Shown piece by piece: positions 1-11,220 of a DNA stretch of 64,000 nucleotides (position 1 is the first letter of the stretch; every line of letters begins with the position of its first letter). The notes below the pieces were generated by a model, which had not been told where the DNA came from, searched no databases, and was given only the letters and a program-made list of their open reading frames with translations. This DNA is from Siphonodentalium dalli (Eukaryota > Mollusca > Scaphopoda > Gadilida > Siphonodentaliidae): positions 206,390,750 to 206,454,749 of the forward strand of contig CP136069.1 in the NCBI GenBank assembly GCA_032622095.1, given 5' to 3'. The translations under genes were made by a program, and so were the position numbers.

Positions 1-1140
1 GTTCTATAGAAGTTCACGGGGGACCATGTAGACGGCACCAAAGGGGTCTAACAGGGTTTTTTTTCCGAGAAAGATAACGGTGCGGGTTTTAATTTTCTAA
101 AGTGACGCTGTTGTTGTCAGGGGCAGAAAGGGGTAGTGGCAGAAAAACTTTGTATCGCCGATATCCACCAAACTTATACATAATGATCTCCATTATATGA
201 CGAATCAAATGGTGTTGTTTAAGGATGTCAAATGTGGCGTGGTTCGAGTTAGTGGTGCACGGAAGGGGAGAGGGGCACCAAAACTGATCAAATATTTTTA
301 GCACCAATTTCCACCAAATTGATACACATTCTTCCCCATGCTACAGGGAATCTAATCGTGTGATTATTTAAAGACGACAAATTGGTGCCGTTTGGGTGAC
401 AGATGCACATGGGGGGGGGGCACTAAATTTGATAAGAATTTGATTATATCAGGAGTATAATTGTGTTGTTTAACGATGTCAAAAGTTCGAGTCAGGGTGC
501 ATGGAGGGAGGAAGGGACACCACAAATTTATAACAAATATTTTTAGCGCCGATTTCGACCAAATTGTTATATATTCATCTTCGTGATACGAGGAAACTAA
601 CCCTGTGGTTCTAATATAGGCCAATTGGTGCCGTTTGTGTGAGAGATGGGGGGGCACTAAATGTTATACGAATTTAGTTAGTCGCCGATATCCACTATAT
701 TCTTCTCCACTGATACGAGGAATCAAATGGTGTGTGTTAAAGACGCAAAATTTGGTGCCTACATTTGCGAATGTCTGTCTATTCTACAACACTTCATGGG
801 GGACCATCTAGATGGCACACAATGGGTCTGACAGGGTAACATTTTACGAGGAAGATAGTGGTGTGGGTTAAAATATTTGAATTTCTGTTGTTGTCAGGGG
901 CAGAAAGGGGGAGGGCTGCAAAAATGATTAAGTATATGTGTCGCTTATTTCCACCAAACTTATGCATAATCATCTCTATAATATGGCGCCGTTCGAGTCA
1001 GGGGTGCACGGAGGGGGATGGGCACCAAAGCTGATACAAATATTTCCAATAATTTCCACCAAATTCATCCGCGTTCTTCTCCACGATACGAGGAATCAAA
1101 TCACATGGGTTAAAGACGGCACATTTGGTGAATTTATGTC
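1..1140. repeat. Diverged interspersed repeat, two copies in direct order
   Basis: The block starting at about 1 (a GGGGGACCAT motif, then a TTGTTGTCAGGGGCAGAAA stretch) recurs from about 782, giving two diverged direct copies roughly 785 bp apart. Phrases such as 'ccaccaaa.tgatac' recur through the block. Related sequence lies at 50530-51410. All short reading frames here are interrupted and look like chance frames inside the repeat. No gene is seen. Confidence 0.6.
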
Positions 1141-1145
1141 AGGAA

Positions 1146-2195
1146 TGGAGAGTGGGTGGGCACTAACATTGGTCGCGGAGAGTGGGTGGGCACTAACATT
1201 GGTCGCGGAGAGTGGATGGGCACTAACATTGGTCGCGGAGAGTGGATGGGCACTAACATTGGTCGCGGAGAGTGGATGGGCACTAACATTGGTCGCGGAG
1301 AGTGGATGGGCACTAACATTGGTCGCGGAGAGTGGATGGGCACTAACATTGGTCGCGGAGAGTGGATGGGCACTAACATTGGTCGCGGAGAGTGGATGGG
1401 CACTAACATTGGTCGCGGAGAGTGGATGGGCACTAACATTGGTCGCGGAGAGTGGATGGGCACTAACATTGGTCGCGGAGAGTGGATGGGCACTAACATT
1501 GGTCGCGGAGAGTGGATGGGTACTAACATTGGTCGCGGAGAGTGGATGGGCACTAACATTGGTCGCGGAGAGTGGATGGGCACTAACATTGGTCGCGGAG
1601 AGTGGATGTGCACTAACATTGGTCGCGGAGAGTGGATGGGCACTAACATTGGTCGCGGAGAGTGGATGGGCACTAACATTGGTCGCGGAGAGTGGATGGG
1701 CACTAACATTGGTCGCGGAGAGTGGATGGGCACTAACATTGGTCGCGGAGAGTGGATGGGCACTAACATTGGTCGCGGAGAGTGGATGGGCACTAACATT
1801 GGTCGCGGAGAGTGGATGGGCACTAACATTGGTCGCGGAGAGTGGATGGGCACTAACATTGGTCGCGGAGAGTGGATGGGCACTAACATTGGTCGCGGAG
1901 AGTGGATGGGCACTAACATTGGTCGCGGAGAGTGGATGGGTACTAACATTGGTCGCGGATAGTGGATGGGCACTAACATTGGTCGCGGAGAGTGGATGGG
2001 CACTAACATTGGTCGCGGAGAGTGGATGGGCACTAACATTGGTCGCGGAGAGTGGATGGGCACTAACATTGGTCGCGGAGAGTGGATGGGCACTAACATT
2101 GGTCGCGGAGAGTGGATGGGCACTAACATTGGTCGCGGAGAGTGGATGGGCACTAACATTGGTCGCGGAGAGTGGATGGGCACTAACATTGGTAA
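1146..2195. repeat. 30-bp minisatellite, about 35 copies
   Basis: A 30-bp unit (core GGGCACTAACATTGGTCGCG) repeats about 35 times head to tail. Copies are almost identical; I see only a few single-base variants (for example at about 1521, 1609, 1941 and 1960). Because 30 is divisible by three, long frames are open on both strands, with 10-residue repeats (ESGWALTLVA on plus, MLVPIHSPRP on minus). The open frames follow from the unit length and do not show coding. The homogeneity suggests recent expansion or gene conversion. Confidence 0.95.
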
Positions 2196-2229
2196 TAATG
2201 TTTTACTCGCCGATATCCACAAAAGTTAA

Positions 2230-3195
2230 ATATAGTAATCTCCATAATTCGTTTTAAGCAATTTTTGGGGTTCAAATTTTACAACCTCGACAAATGGTGA
2301 CCGAATTAAGTCAATTGAACAATTATATCTTCTCCATTGTCATATGTATATGGGGTCGGGAAGCAGGGCATTCATATAGTGAGCCAGCAAACACCGATAC
2401 ATAGAAGAAAGCATTAACAGTTTATTTGTCATTCTATTAAGAGATAGTTATTCTTGCAAAACGAGGGACCTTGAACCGTCATAGGATGGCATGTTAGAAT
2501 GGCTCATGTATTATAACAAAATTTAATCTTTCCTGTTAAAGATATTTTCAAAATAAGATAAAAAGATACAATTTGTCAAGAGAGATGGAAATGCATAGAC
2601 CTGTTAAATTTAATAGTGGTCACAGTGTGAAGTCAAGTACAGTTTCTTCTGAGATAAAAGAAAACACAGTCAGCAGCACATGACTTTTCACGATTTCTCA
2701 ATACTGGCATCTGACAAAGGTACATCTTCCCGATACAGAGGATTTCTTTCATTTTTTAGAACAACTTAAAATATCGCTCTGTGTCGGGCACATATATAAC
2801 TGATATAAAGCAACATTTATTTTATTCTGAGAATAATTAGCCAGTATAGCACCATGCACAGATGCGCACCTGGACATTTCTTTAAAACATATGTATCTTC
2901 ATGGAGATATGATAACCAGGTTTCCTAAAAATATTAGTCGAACCCACAAGATTGATTTATACATCTCTATGTAAAACATAATTGTCGTATTTTGAACTAA
3001 TGTTCATCTTTTGGTCCCATAAAATATTTATGCCAAACAAAAAAACACTGAAAGTGTCAGTGACACTGTAGTTCAACTTCGGAAGGAGTTTATTTTTTCT
3101 GAGCAATGAATATAATGATAAAGAAGGAAAGCCAAGTTCTTGTATTGTTTAGATGAAATTATTTTCATTTGAAACATTTCACCAATAAATGTCGG
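2230..3195. other. Unassigned AT-rich stretch
   Basis: About 970 bp follow the minisatellite. I see no long reading frame, tandem array or recognisable element on either strand. Confidence 0.5.
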
Positions 3196-3199
3196 CTGC

Positions 3200-4445
3200 A
3201 TGGTGTGCGGATGGATTCAAATTTGAAATCCAAGATGGCTGCTGACAACCATGTTTTATAACGAATTTCGGAAATAATCGATGTCTCCAATCTAGAGGAG
3301 GACACCACGAAGTTCGCTGTGAATTGACAATTGGATGAGGGATGTAGCCTGCAGGGTGTGACGAAGGATTTAGTCAGGCAAAGAGTAAAATGAATATTAG
3401 CCGCTGGCAGCCATGTTTTTTTTACGAATTTCCGGAATAATCGATGGCTCCCATCTGGAGGTCATCCCGAAGATCCATATGAAGTTTTGGTGACGATCGG
3501 ATGAGGGATGTGGCATGTAAGGTGTGCCGAAGGATTTAGTTAAGCAAAGAGTAAAATCCAAAATAGCCGCTGGCAACCATGTTTTTTCTCCGAATTCGAA
3601 CAAAAATCGACGGCTCACATCGAGAATTCACCATCAATATCCATATAAAGTTGTGTTGATCGGATAAGGGGTGTGGTTTATAAGGGGTGTGTTTATAAGG
3701 GGTGTGGTTTATAAGGGGTGTGGTTTATAAGGGGTGTGGTTTATAAGGGGTGTGGTTTATAAGGAGTGCCAAAGGATATAGTAATGCAAAGAGTAAAATC
3801 AAAGATGGCTGCCGGCGGCAAATTGATAACATTCGATGGCTCCCATCTAGAGGTGATCCTAAACATGCCTGCACATTTTCAAAACAATTCTCCAATAAAT
3901 GGGCTGCAAGCTGAGCCGATGGATTCAAATTTGAAATCCAAAAAGGCTTCTGGCGATCATATTTTTTAACGAATTTCGAAAAAAAAATCGATAGCTCCCA
4001 TGTAAAGGTCACCCCGAAGATCCATATGAAGCTTAGTGATGCTCGGATGAAAGATGTAGCCTGTAGGGTGTTCCGAAGGATTTAGTCATGCAAAGAGTAA
4101 ACCCCAAGATGGCTGCTGGCCATGTTTTTTATCGAATTTCGGAAATAATGGATGGCTCCCATCTAGAGGTCACTCCGAATACCCATATGACGTTAGGTAT
4201 GATCGGATGAGGGATGTGGTCTGTAGGTTGAGCCAAATGATTTAGTGATGCAACGAGTAAAATCCAAGGTGACAATGTTTTTATTCGAAAATTCTTCAAA
4301 TTTGTTCGGCCATTTTGTTTTACGAATTACGGAAAAAATCTATGGCTCCAATCTAGAGGACACCCCGAAGATCCATATGAAGTTTGGTGATGATCGGATT
4401 AGGGTGAGCCAAATGAAATTGTTGGCGGACGCACGGACGGACGAA
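3200..4445. repeat. Degenerate ~165-bp tandem repeat, about 6-7 units
   Basis: Each unit carries an AAGATGGCTGC-type motif, a 'tttttacgaatttcggaa' stretch, 'gatggctcccatctagagg', and ends near 'gatttagt..tgcaaagagtaaaa'. Unit ends at about 3368 and 3533 give a 165-bp spacing; later units are more diverged. The array ends in 'ggacgcacggacggacgaagg', a tail type common at the ends of animal interspersed repeats. Confidence 0.75.
3660..3765. repeat. 16-bp minisatellite (GGGGTGTGGTTTATAA)
   Basis: About six head-to-tail copies of a 16-bp unit lie inside one unit of the 165-bp repeat and lengthen that unit. Confidence 0.85.
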
Positions 4446-5400
4446 GGTTATCAACACACGACACTAACTCAAAGTTTACAAAGTAAAGGTGAGCTAAAAA
4501 CAAAACAAACAACAAATCCAACCACGTCGACTGTACGATTTAAAACAAATGATAAGTGCGCACCCCCCCCCCCAACGGATACCCTCTAGCCACGTCCCTG
4601 TTAGTGCGCTCAGTTGTAGATATATACATTCTTCTTTATTGGAGGGACGAATTAATCGCGATAAATAAAATGACAATCACTCAGACAAGGTGGGCCACTA
4701 CTTATAATCCATGTATAAGAATGACTTGTTTATGCTATTTGGATATACAATTTTGAGAAAACGTGCAAAGCTTTGAACAAGCGTATTATATATTCCCACC
4801 AAATGTCCAGCAGAGGGTTTCACGTCACTGTAACCTGGGCAACGCCGGATACCCCTGTTAGTATATATACTATACTATAATGGCGATCACAGAGACCTGG
4901 TACATATCAAGCAACTACTCATCAAGCGATAAGTCGGTTAACGGAGTATGGTTCGGTAAAATTCCTCTCCCGCTATGATAATTTTATTAGTCTACACATC
5001 GGGAGATGGACGAAATCAATTTATTTTTATGATCAGTAAATACAAGTGAATATTTAGACAAAAAACTACAGATGCACACGAAAGCGTAATTAAAAGTGAA
5101 CCGTCTCAAGTTACATCGTTCTACACAGAATTTGAATTCCAGGTTTGAAGGGGGTGGTCACAAAAGGCCCCTTTTTATCTGTAAACGCCAGGAAATATCG
5201 TTTTATGGACAGTGTACATTATTGTTGACATCTAAACCAAAATGACGGATGTACGCGAAAGTGGTTTTGGTTGTTTTTTGGAGAGCCCCAGCCCCTAAAC
5301 GAAACCCAAGAATGGGTTTTCTGCGATTAGCGATTAGTGTAACCCTCTGGGCTCCCGGTCTATTATAAAGAGCGTACATATAGTGCTGTAGCATATCCTC
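4446..5400. other. Interspersed repeat fragments, no gene
   Basis: Contains a poly-C run near 4561-4572 and the phrase 'gg(a)tacccctgttag' near 4850, which resembles text near 4576 and 37500, so this is probably repeat-derived. Reading frames are short and uncharacteristic. Confidence 0.4.
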
Positions 5401-5410
5401 GTGTAAATAG

Positions 5411-5787
5411 GTTCATAATGGACCTAAATATTCACATATGTTCATAATGGACCTAAATATTCACATATGTTCATAATGGACCTAAATATTCACATATGTT
5501 CATAATGGACCTAAATATTCACATAGGTTAATAATGGACCTAAATATTCACATATGTTCATATTGGACCTAAATATTCACATATGTTCATATTGGACCTA
5601 AATATTCACATAGGTTCATAATGGACCTAAATATTCACATATGTTCATAATGGACCTAAATATTCACATATGTTCATAATGGACCTAAATATTCACATAG
5701 GTTCATAATGGACCTAAATATTCACATATGTTCATATTGGACCTAAATATTCACATATGTTCATAATGGACCTAAATATTCACATAT
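5411..5787. repeat. 29-bp minisatellite, 13 copies
   Basis: The unit GTTCATAATGGACCTAAATA plus TTCACATAT repeats 13 times without spacers. A few units carry 'catagg' or 'tattgg' variants that alternate along the array. It resembles a CRISPR array in unit length only: there are no unique spacers. Confidence 0.95.
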
Positions 5788-5929
5788 TGAACTTATTTGG
5801 TTCTGAATTAAGCCCATAGTGAACTTATTTAAAAAACAGTTATATTTATTTATTTATTTATTTAATGTTTTTAAATCAACATTTTGAAAAATTACGCCGT
5901 TATTACCCCCGCCAGTGTAGAAATCCTAC

Positions 5930-5934
<5 letters not shown>

Positions 5935-5986
<52 letters not shown>
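5935..5986. repeat. (TA)n microsatellite
   Basis: An uninterrupted TA dinucleotide run of about 26 units lies directly next to the large hairpin at 5995. Confidence 0.95.
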
Positions 5987-5990
<4 letters not shown>

Positions 5991-5994
5991 ATAG

Positions 5995-6136
5995 AATACA
6001 CACGTGGTGTTTCTGAATACCAAATTTACACCACGAGTGGGATTGATGATTTTTCACACGAGCTTTAGCGAGTGTGGTAAATCATCAATCCCACGAGTGG
6101 TGTAAATTTGGTATTCAGAAACACTACGTGTGTATT
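5995..6136. repeat. 142-bp hairpin-forming inverted repeat (65-bp arms)
   Basis: The left arm 5995-6059 and right arm 6072-6136 are inverted copies with about five mismatches, separated by a 12-base loop. It lies about 0.4 kb past the 3' end of the recombinase gene (6545) and abuts the TA run. It could be a small foldback MITE, one end of the recombinase-bearing element, or a transcript-end hairpin. I saw no matching partner upstream of the gene. Confidence 0.9.
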
Positions 6137-6544
6137 TTGTTTATACCATGACCGGTACATGAGCAAAAATGCTATGAAATCGAAATAAATCCACTTAAAT
6201 TAAGACGATTCTGTCCCACCATTCACAATCATCCCCGTTGTGTTCCCCACACTTGGCCGTAGATCGACGTACACTATCACAGCTGATCAGGCGTATTGAT
6301 ACATTGAATTAGGTCAACACTCAATTGTACGAATATGGCATCTGTATAGCCAATTCACAATAAAATGTAATGAAAGGGCCATAATTAAACAACATGAATA
6401 TAATTGCGAATACGAATTTAATGAATATATTCAATATAAATATAACACATTTCCGGAACTATTTTTTTTATCCGCCTGATCACAACACAGGAAACCACGA
6501 AAGTCGTTTTGAAATCCGTCGTTTTTTGTTCAAATTTGTTCCGA

Positions 6545-8161
6545 CTATTCCTTGAAATATACGTTTAATGTGTTTATCTGGATGTGATTTCCACGGAATA
6601 AACTGTTCGTCAGGTCCGTGGCTCTTGTCGTAATGTTTCCTTCACCCATGTTGATGTTCAGAGTGTTCTGTGTGGAGGTAATATTTTCAACATTTCCGGA
6701 GTTCGAGTTGTCACTGTCAGGAACAACTAGCTGAACATCACTCACACTGGAACTACTAGCATTAATATCAGAATGCTCAGCTGAGGTAAGTTCAGTACCG
6801 GTAGAAGATTTTGTGGAACTCATTAAACGCGAGCATCTTTCCCTCTCGTTCTCACTGGATGTTGAGTAATTATTAATACTTGCCAGGTTTTTATGTCCAG
6901 TAATGTTAGCGATATCAATTGGTGCAACATTGTTTTCTCTCAATTTCTGCACCAGGTGTTTTCGGGCACTTGTGTTGGTCAGTCTCTTGTTCCTATCCAA
7001 TCCACCCTCTTTTGCCATGACCGACATAATGCTAGCAAGTTTATTAACTCCTACTTTCTGTCGCTTAAACCATCTATCACCTGGAATCTCAACGGGTGTT
7101 GTTCTATCGGCAATATAGAACGGATCATCCTCAGTGCTGTATCCAATTGGTCGTTTCGTTGCGTATAGCTCATACATGTATACTGGATTATGTTCGTCAT
7201 TTATGCCTGTACTATACATCCTCGGAGTGATTTCCCGAACATTTCTGATATCGGCACCCGTTCTAGTTTGTGTTTGTCGCTCGTTTAACTGTAGATATTT
7301 TTTTCCTTCACTCGACTGCTTCAATGCTACATCTCCCCATGACAAATTGTAGTGTTCGCTCACTCCTCGTAGACCAAACTGAACAGTGTTATTAAACCAC
7401 AGTGTGTTTAAAATAGAATTTGGGGTCGATTCCCCAAGCAGCTCCTTCTGATACAGAATATGGATTTCTGCATCATTGATCGGTTCAGCCTTATTTGGTT
7501 TGTTACCTTTTCCGCACCGTTTTAATTGTTTCTGTTTTGCAACAAGCGCTCTCCGTGCAGTTTCAAATGAATCATCCAATTTATTCATCACATAACTTCC
7601 GTATTTATGCCGTTTTAGGTAGCGGTCAATGCTACCAATTTGACCACGCAACGAACTGGGTTCAAATTCAGTACCGTCTTTTCTTCTCACACTGAGAATG
7701 TAATTTGCAATTACAGGATCAAGCTCACTGACTGGGATATCATGAATTTCCCTTGTTTCAGAATTTTTGACCAAGAAGGATTTGAAGAGTTTGATATCTG
7801 CAAGCGACTTTTTCAACGTGTGTTTGCTTTGTTGCTCACTGATGAAATCTTCCACATTTTCGGGTGAAATGTCAGCAAATCTATCTGGAAGACTGACAAC
7901 TTCGGGCTCAATATTCGCAATTGTTTCTGGCACACAATCAGCCTCATTGGGCTGTGGCTGAGTAATGTTCCCACCTGTCATAATCTCACTTGGCCCTGGG
8001 TAAAGTGGATTCATCATTTCATCAATTTCTTCAATTGGCATAGAAATTGGAGCTACTTCGGTTTCATGATCTTCACCAAATTCTGATCCGAATTGTCGCA
8101 TTAGCGCCTGATCATTAAACAGATCTTCCAAGTCATTTGCAACGGTGAAACCACCAAACAT
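6545..8161 (-). CDS. Tyrosine recombinase, DUF3504/Crypton-type (KIAA1958-like)
   Basis: This 538-residue single-exon protein looks like a phage-integrase-fold tyrosine recombinase of the eukaryotic DUF3504 group, found in Crypton elements and their host-derived relatives. The N terminus (about 1-100) is acidic and low in complexity. Residues ~100-210 resemble the SAM-like core-binding domain, and ~225-435 the catalytic domain. Candidate catalytic residues are R265 (in GLRG), R400 (in TNTSARKHL), H423 (in TGHKN) and Y432 (in NNY). The spacing of SARK, GHKN and the tyrosine is what this group shows. The 100-residue tail is Ser/Thr/Asn-rich. The start is the first ATG of the frame. The frame has no break, so it is either a recent mobile copy or a gene under constraint. 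I assign the fold confidently; whether it is mobile or domesticated is open. Confidence 0.85.
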   Translation of the reverse strand: MFGGFTVANDLEDLFNDQALMRQFGSEFGEDHETEVAPISMPIEEIDEMMNPLYPGPSEIMTGGNITQPQPNEADCVPETIANIEPEVVSLPDRFADISPENVEDFISEQQSKHTLKKSLADIKLFKSFLVKNSETREIHDIPVSELDPVIANYILSVRRKDGTEFEPSSLRGQIGSIDRYLKRHKYGSYVMNKLDDSFETARRALVAKQKQLKRCGKGNKPNKAEPINDAEIHILYQKELLGESTPNSILNTLWFNNTVQFGLRGVSEHYNLSWGDVALKQSSEGKKYLQLNERQTQTRTGADIRNVREITPRMYSTGINDEHNPVYMYELYATKRPIGYSTEDDPFYIADRTTPVEIPGDRWFKRQKVGVNKLASIMSVMAKEGGLDRNKRLTNTSARKHLVQKLRENNVAPIDIANITGHKNLASINNYSTSSENERERCSRLMSSTKSSTGTELTSAEHSDINASSSSVSDVQLVVPDSDNSNSGNVENITSTQNTLNINMGEGNITTRATDLTNSLFRGNHIQINTLNVYFKE

Positions 8162-8690
8162 CGCTAGACTATTTAAAATTTTGACAGATTGTTATGGAAC
8201 GCAGACGTACACGCATGGGTTTGTTTACAAATCGCCGGTACTTTTATTCCGCATTTCGAAACGAAAAAAGTACCGGGATTAACTCATACTAAATGCATTT
8301 TTTTTGCGACATGAACCTGTAAACAATTATAAATAACAATCAACTTGTTAATTTTATTGTTAATCTATTTCATTTTCATCGCATTAGTAATATTCAATTG
8401 AATCGAACGTATCGAATTGTTGTCATCGCGAGGCGCTACGTTCTAAAAATAGTCATTTTGAGCGAGGTCACGGAAGGTTAATGAAAGGTCAACTCGGATG
8501 TAGTTATATACTATGGGTATAAACTTTAACCATTGAAATGCCATTCAAACGTGTTACCCACAGTAGAAACGTGTTACCCACGGTAGGACTCCTGTTCACA
8601 CACAGTAGGGTGTACAGCACAAATATATTGTATAGCATGTTTGTACACAGTACTATAGGGAGTCATGGTATAAATATATATATATATATA
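8162..8690. other. Upstream region of the recombinase gene
   Basis: Just upstream of the minus-strand start is an inverted repeat with 11-base arms (CCGGTACTTTT at 8234 and AAAAGTACCGG near 8267). A short imperfect duplication of 'acgtgttacccac' lies at 8551-8585, and a short TA run at about 8674-8689. No other gene is visible. The inverted repeat could be a promoter element or an element end. Confidence 0.45.
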
Positions 8691-8691
8691 C

Positions 8692-8970
8692 TAGCCGATG
8701 AGCCCGACGTTGTCCGGGCTATTCAAAAACCAAATTTCAAGTCGATAGCTCTACCCGTTTCCGAGATCTGGTCTGCGCATGCGCGAAGCTGGCGTCGCAC
8801 GGACTCGGCAACCCGATAAAATTCGTATCCGGGGCAAGATACATTCACATACCAAATTTCAAGTCGATAGCTCCACCCGTTTCCGAGATCTGGTCTGCGC
8901 ATGCGCGAAGCTGGCGTCGCACGGCCTCGGCGACCCGATAAAATTCGTATCCGATCTCGTCTGCGCATAT
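8692..8970. repeat. ~121-bp interspersed repeat, about two tandem units
   Basis: The units carry AAATTTCAAGTCGATAGCTC, 'cccgtttccgagatct' and the palindrome TGCGCATGCGC. The leading edge 'ctagccgatgagcccgacgttgtccgggct' is identical to that at 21042. The same family is at 21042-21660 and 29640-29840. It is clearly GC-richer than its surroundings. The related copies end in a 'gacatacaaacatacaaa' tail, like the 3' end of RTE-type LINEs or their SINEs; that affiliation is an inference. Confidence 0.75.
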
Positions 8971-9210
8971 ATATATATATGGATGTGAATTTGGCCTCCC
9001 ATACATTGGGTGGTTAATTACTGGCGTTTGATAAACACCAGTGCAGCTATTAAAAGAATAATAATGTGTGTCCATGAACAGTTCATACAGATTGGGTTTA
9101 CACGCAAAATTTGATAAATAATTCTATATAATATTAAAACTGCATATTCGCCTCCGGTGTCGAAGCAAATCAGCAGTAGCCACCAACATTTTTATGGCAA
9201 ACTAGTAGGA

Positions 9211-10305
9211 CTATTTATCAAAAGATTGTAATGCGCCAGACCGAACCGCCTGAAAGTTACCTAATTTTGTTTTGGACCCGCACATGTACAAAATATGTAC
9301 ACTGTACCGATTCAGAACCACAAGTCTATGCCAATTTGCATCGGCATCGGTGAAAACCTTTATATCCTTACCTGAAACATCGTTCGATGCTGATGGCATT
9401 ATTACTGTGAAATTATCAACAATTCTGACACTTGTTGACCGATGTTCGTCAGTATAGGATGTCAAGTCCTTGGTCTGCAACAGCCCATCAGAATTATCCC
9501 GCTCTACTGTGTCATATATGATCTTTTGCCATATTAGTATATTATATCCAAGTAAAGTCATGCTTTCGAGAAATGTCACTCCTGTGACGACGAAGATAGC
9601 GGATATGACTCTCGACCATAAATAAATAGCATAGAGCAAGACAGTCTCAGCGGCGAAAATATCACATGCACTGAGGATGTATAGCACACAAATTACCATT
9701 AGAAATTTCAGTTTGACCCATCGGTTACTCCGAGCGAAGCAACGCAGGCAGTCAATCGTTGATACAATGTAGATTTTAAATTGAATAATCGCGAACGCAA
9801 TCCAACAGTACACTGTGCATAACGGCATTTCACTACAGAACAGACCCAATGCCTCGAAATGACACAATGTTTGATGGAGACACGTATGATAAATGGCAAA
9901 AGGTAATAATGCACAGAACTTTAACGTAACTGATACAACACGGTGTAGCATCATTTTGGTTGAGGGTTCGATATCAAACATAAATGCCAGTGATAAGGAT
10001 GTTCCTAGTGCGATACCAACCACAAAACAACCACACGCCCATTGGAATGTTCTCCACAATAAACATACATTCCAGAACTCGAAGCAAAGATTCCTAATAA
10101 ACGCAAAGTTGTGCCATTGTTTGTGTGACATGGATGCCTCGTTATCTGCCACTGCATATGCTATATATGTATACATGTAAAACACCACATCTAGTAAAGC
10201 CCAGCACAAGTCGAGCATGACACTAAAACAAGGAATCACCACTGTTACCATCACTGTTGTCATCGCAATGAGGAATACTCCGGATCTGATCAGCCGGCGT
10301 ATCAT
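9211..10305 (-). CDS. Orphan multi-pass (about 7-TM) membrane protein
   Basis: A 364-residue single-exon reading frame. Hydrophobic segments suitable for membrane spans lie at about 9-29, 32-52, 89-109, 122-140, 162-182, 199-219 and 221-258 (the last could be two spans). A polar tail of roughly 100 residues (262-364) follows. The protein is rich in Cys, Trp and Tyr. The ATG has a purine at -3 (GAGAATG), a reasonable Kozak context. I do not see a DRY, NPxxY or other GPCR signature, so seven spans alone do not make it a receptor. I do not recognise the family. Length, uninterrupted frame and coherent topology argue for a real gene, possibly lineage-specific. The chance frames on the opposite strand are shadows. 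Confidence 0.65.
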   Translation of the reverse strand: MIRRLIRSGVFLIAMTTVMVTVVIPCFSVMLDLCWALLDVVFYMYTYIAYAVADNEASMSHKQWHNFAFIRNLCFEFWNVCLLWRTFQWACGCFVVGIALGTSLSLAFMFDIEPSTKMMLHRVVSVTLKFCALLPFAIYHTCLHQTLCHFEALGLFCSEMPLCTVYCWIAFAIIQFKIYIVSTIDCLRCFARSNRWVKLKFLMVICVLYILSACDIFAAETVLLYAIYLWSRVISAIFVVTGVTFLESMTLLGYNILIWQKIIYDTVERDNSDGLLQTKDLTSYTDEHRSTSVRIVDNFTVIMPSASNDVSGKDIKVFTDADANWHRLVVLNRYSVHILYMCGSKTKLGNFQAVRSGALQSFDK

Positions 10306-10870
10306 TCTCGTTGTAATACTTGTTACCCGTCAAATGCAATATGGGAGTTAATGCACAGTGTTATTAACATTATAACCACCATTGATATGTCTTCTTTCGG
10401 ACCATTTTCCCACCATCTTGGGTCTCGGTCTCGGTATTAGTTATCCCGGCCGTAATCGGTATTCAACGATAACGTCTATCGTCAACTTGAAGTGACACTT
10501 TCGTTGAAATATTCCCCAACTCGCTCAGTTCAAATCGCACTCCACCAATTAGTCATACTGACGCCATGATTGGTCCTGAAAAAAGAATAAAGTTGACACA
10601 ATCGATCTGGATCGTTTTAGACTGCGGTCAATATGAATATCACGAATGAAAGCCGGATGGTTGTTTTTTTATGTGTACGAGTACGTTTACACCAGTTGGC
10701 AACACATTGATTCGAAATTCAGGTGGAAACAACATCAACAACAACAACAACAACTATAGTTCAAACATCCATGCAATGCAACGCAAATTGCTCCAATCGA
10801 ATATCGGTATTTAGAAATAATTAAACTAATGATATTAGTTAATTACATATCTACAGGCTCACTTGATAAT
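10306..10870. other. Upstream region of the membrane-protein gene
   Basis: A non-coding stretch that should contain the promoter of the minus-strand gene. An (AAC)n-type microsatellite lies at about 10728-10755. I see no clear TATA box or other decisive motif. Confidence 0.4.
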
Positions 10871-10872
10871 CC

Positions 10873-11068
10873 ACGGGCTTGTATGACCCCTCGTGTACCC
10901 CCCCCCCCCCCCCAGCACGGGCTGGTGAGACCCTTCGTGCACCCCACGGGCTAGTAGGACCCCTCGTGCAACCCCCACAGGTTAGTAGGACCCCTCGTGC
11001 TCCCATCACGGGCTGGTAGGTACCATCGTACACCCACACGGGCTAGTAGTACCTCTCGTGCACCCCGA
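10873..11068. repeat. ~31-bp minisatellite, about six diverged units
   Basis: The unit is roughly 'cacgggctagtaggacccctcgtgcacccc' with substitutions in every copy. A poly-C run at about 10900-10913 interrupts the second unit. The array is old compared with the minisatellites at 1146 and 17575. Confidence 0.85.
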
Positions 11069-11220
11069 AATGATTGACGTTCAATAAAGAAATTGTAAAT
11101 GGTTTCCTCTCAATTCGTCAAATGATTCTCTCGATCTTGAACTTGACAACCGAGACATAGAACAAGTGAATGTCAATATATATCTCGTAATATCTTTACA
11201 ATCGAATTTTCACTAAGACA

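Noticed and set aside
938-2257. Long overlapping reading frames across the 30-bp array on both strands
   Set aside because: The 30-bp unit keeps any stop-free frame open; several frames on both strands are open at once, which speaks for repeat structure and not coding.
5411-5787. CRISPR-like regular 29-bp repeats
   Set aside because: Units are contiguous with no unique spacers, and the window is eukaryotic.
9272-10180. Plus-strand frames opposite the membrane-protein gene
   Set aside because: Short shadows of the longer minus-strand frame, without family features.
10900-10913. Poly-C runs (also near 4561, 15044, 29524, 31548, 36411, 51475) as functional G-quadruplex sites
   Set aside because: Mononucleotide runs inside repeats; length in the assembly is unreliable and nothing links them to a gene.
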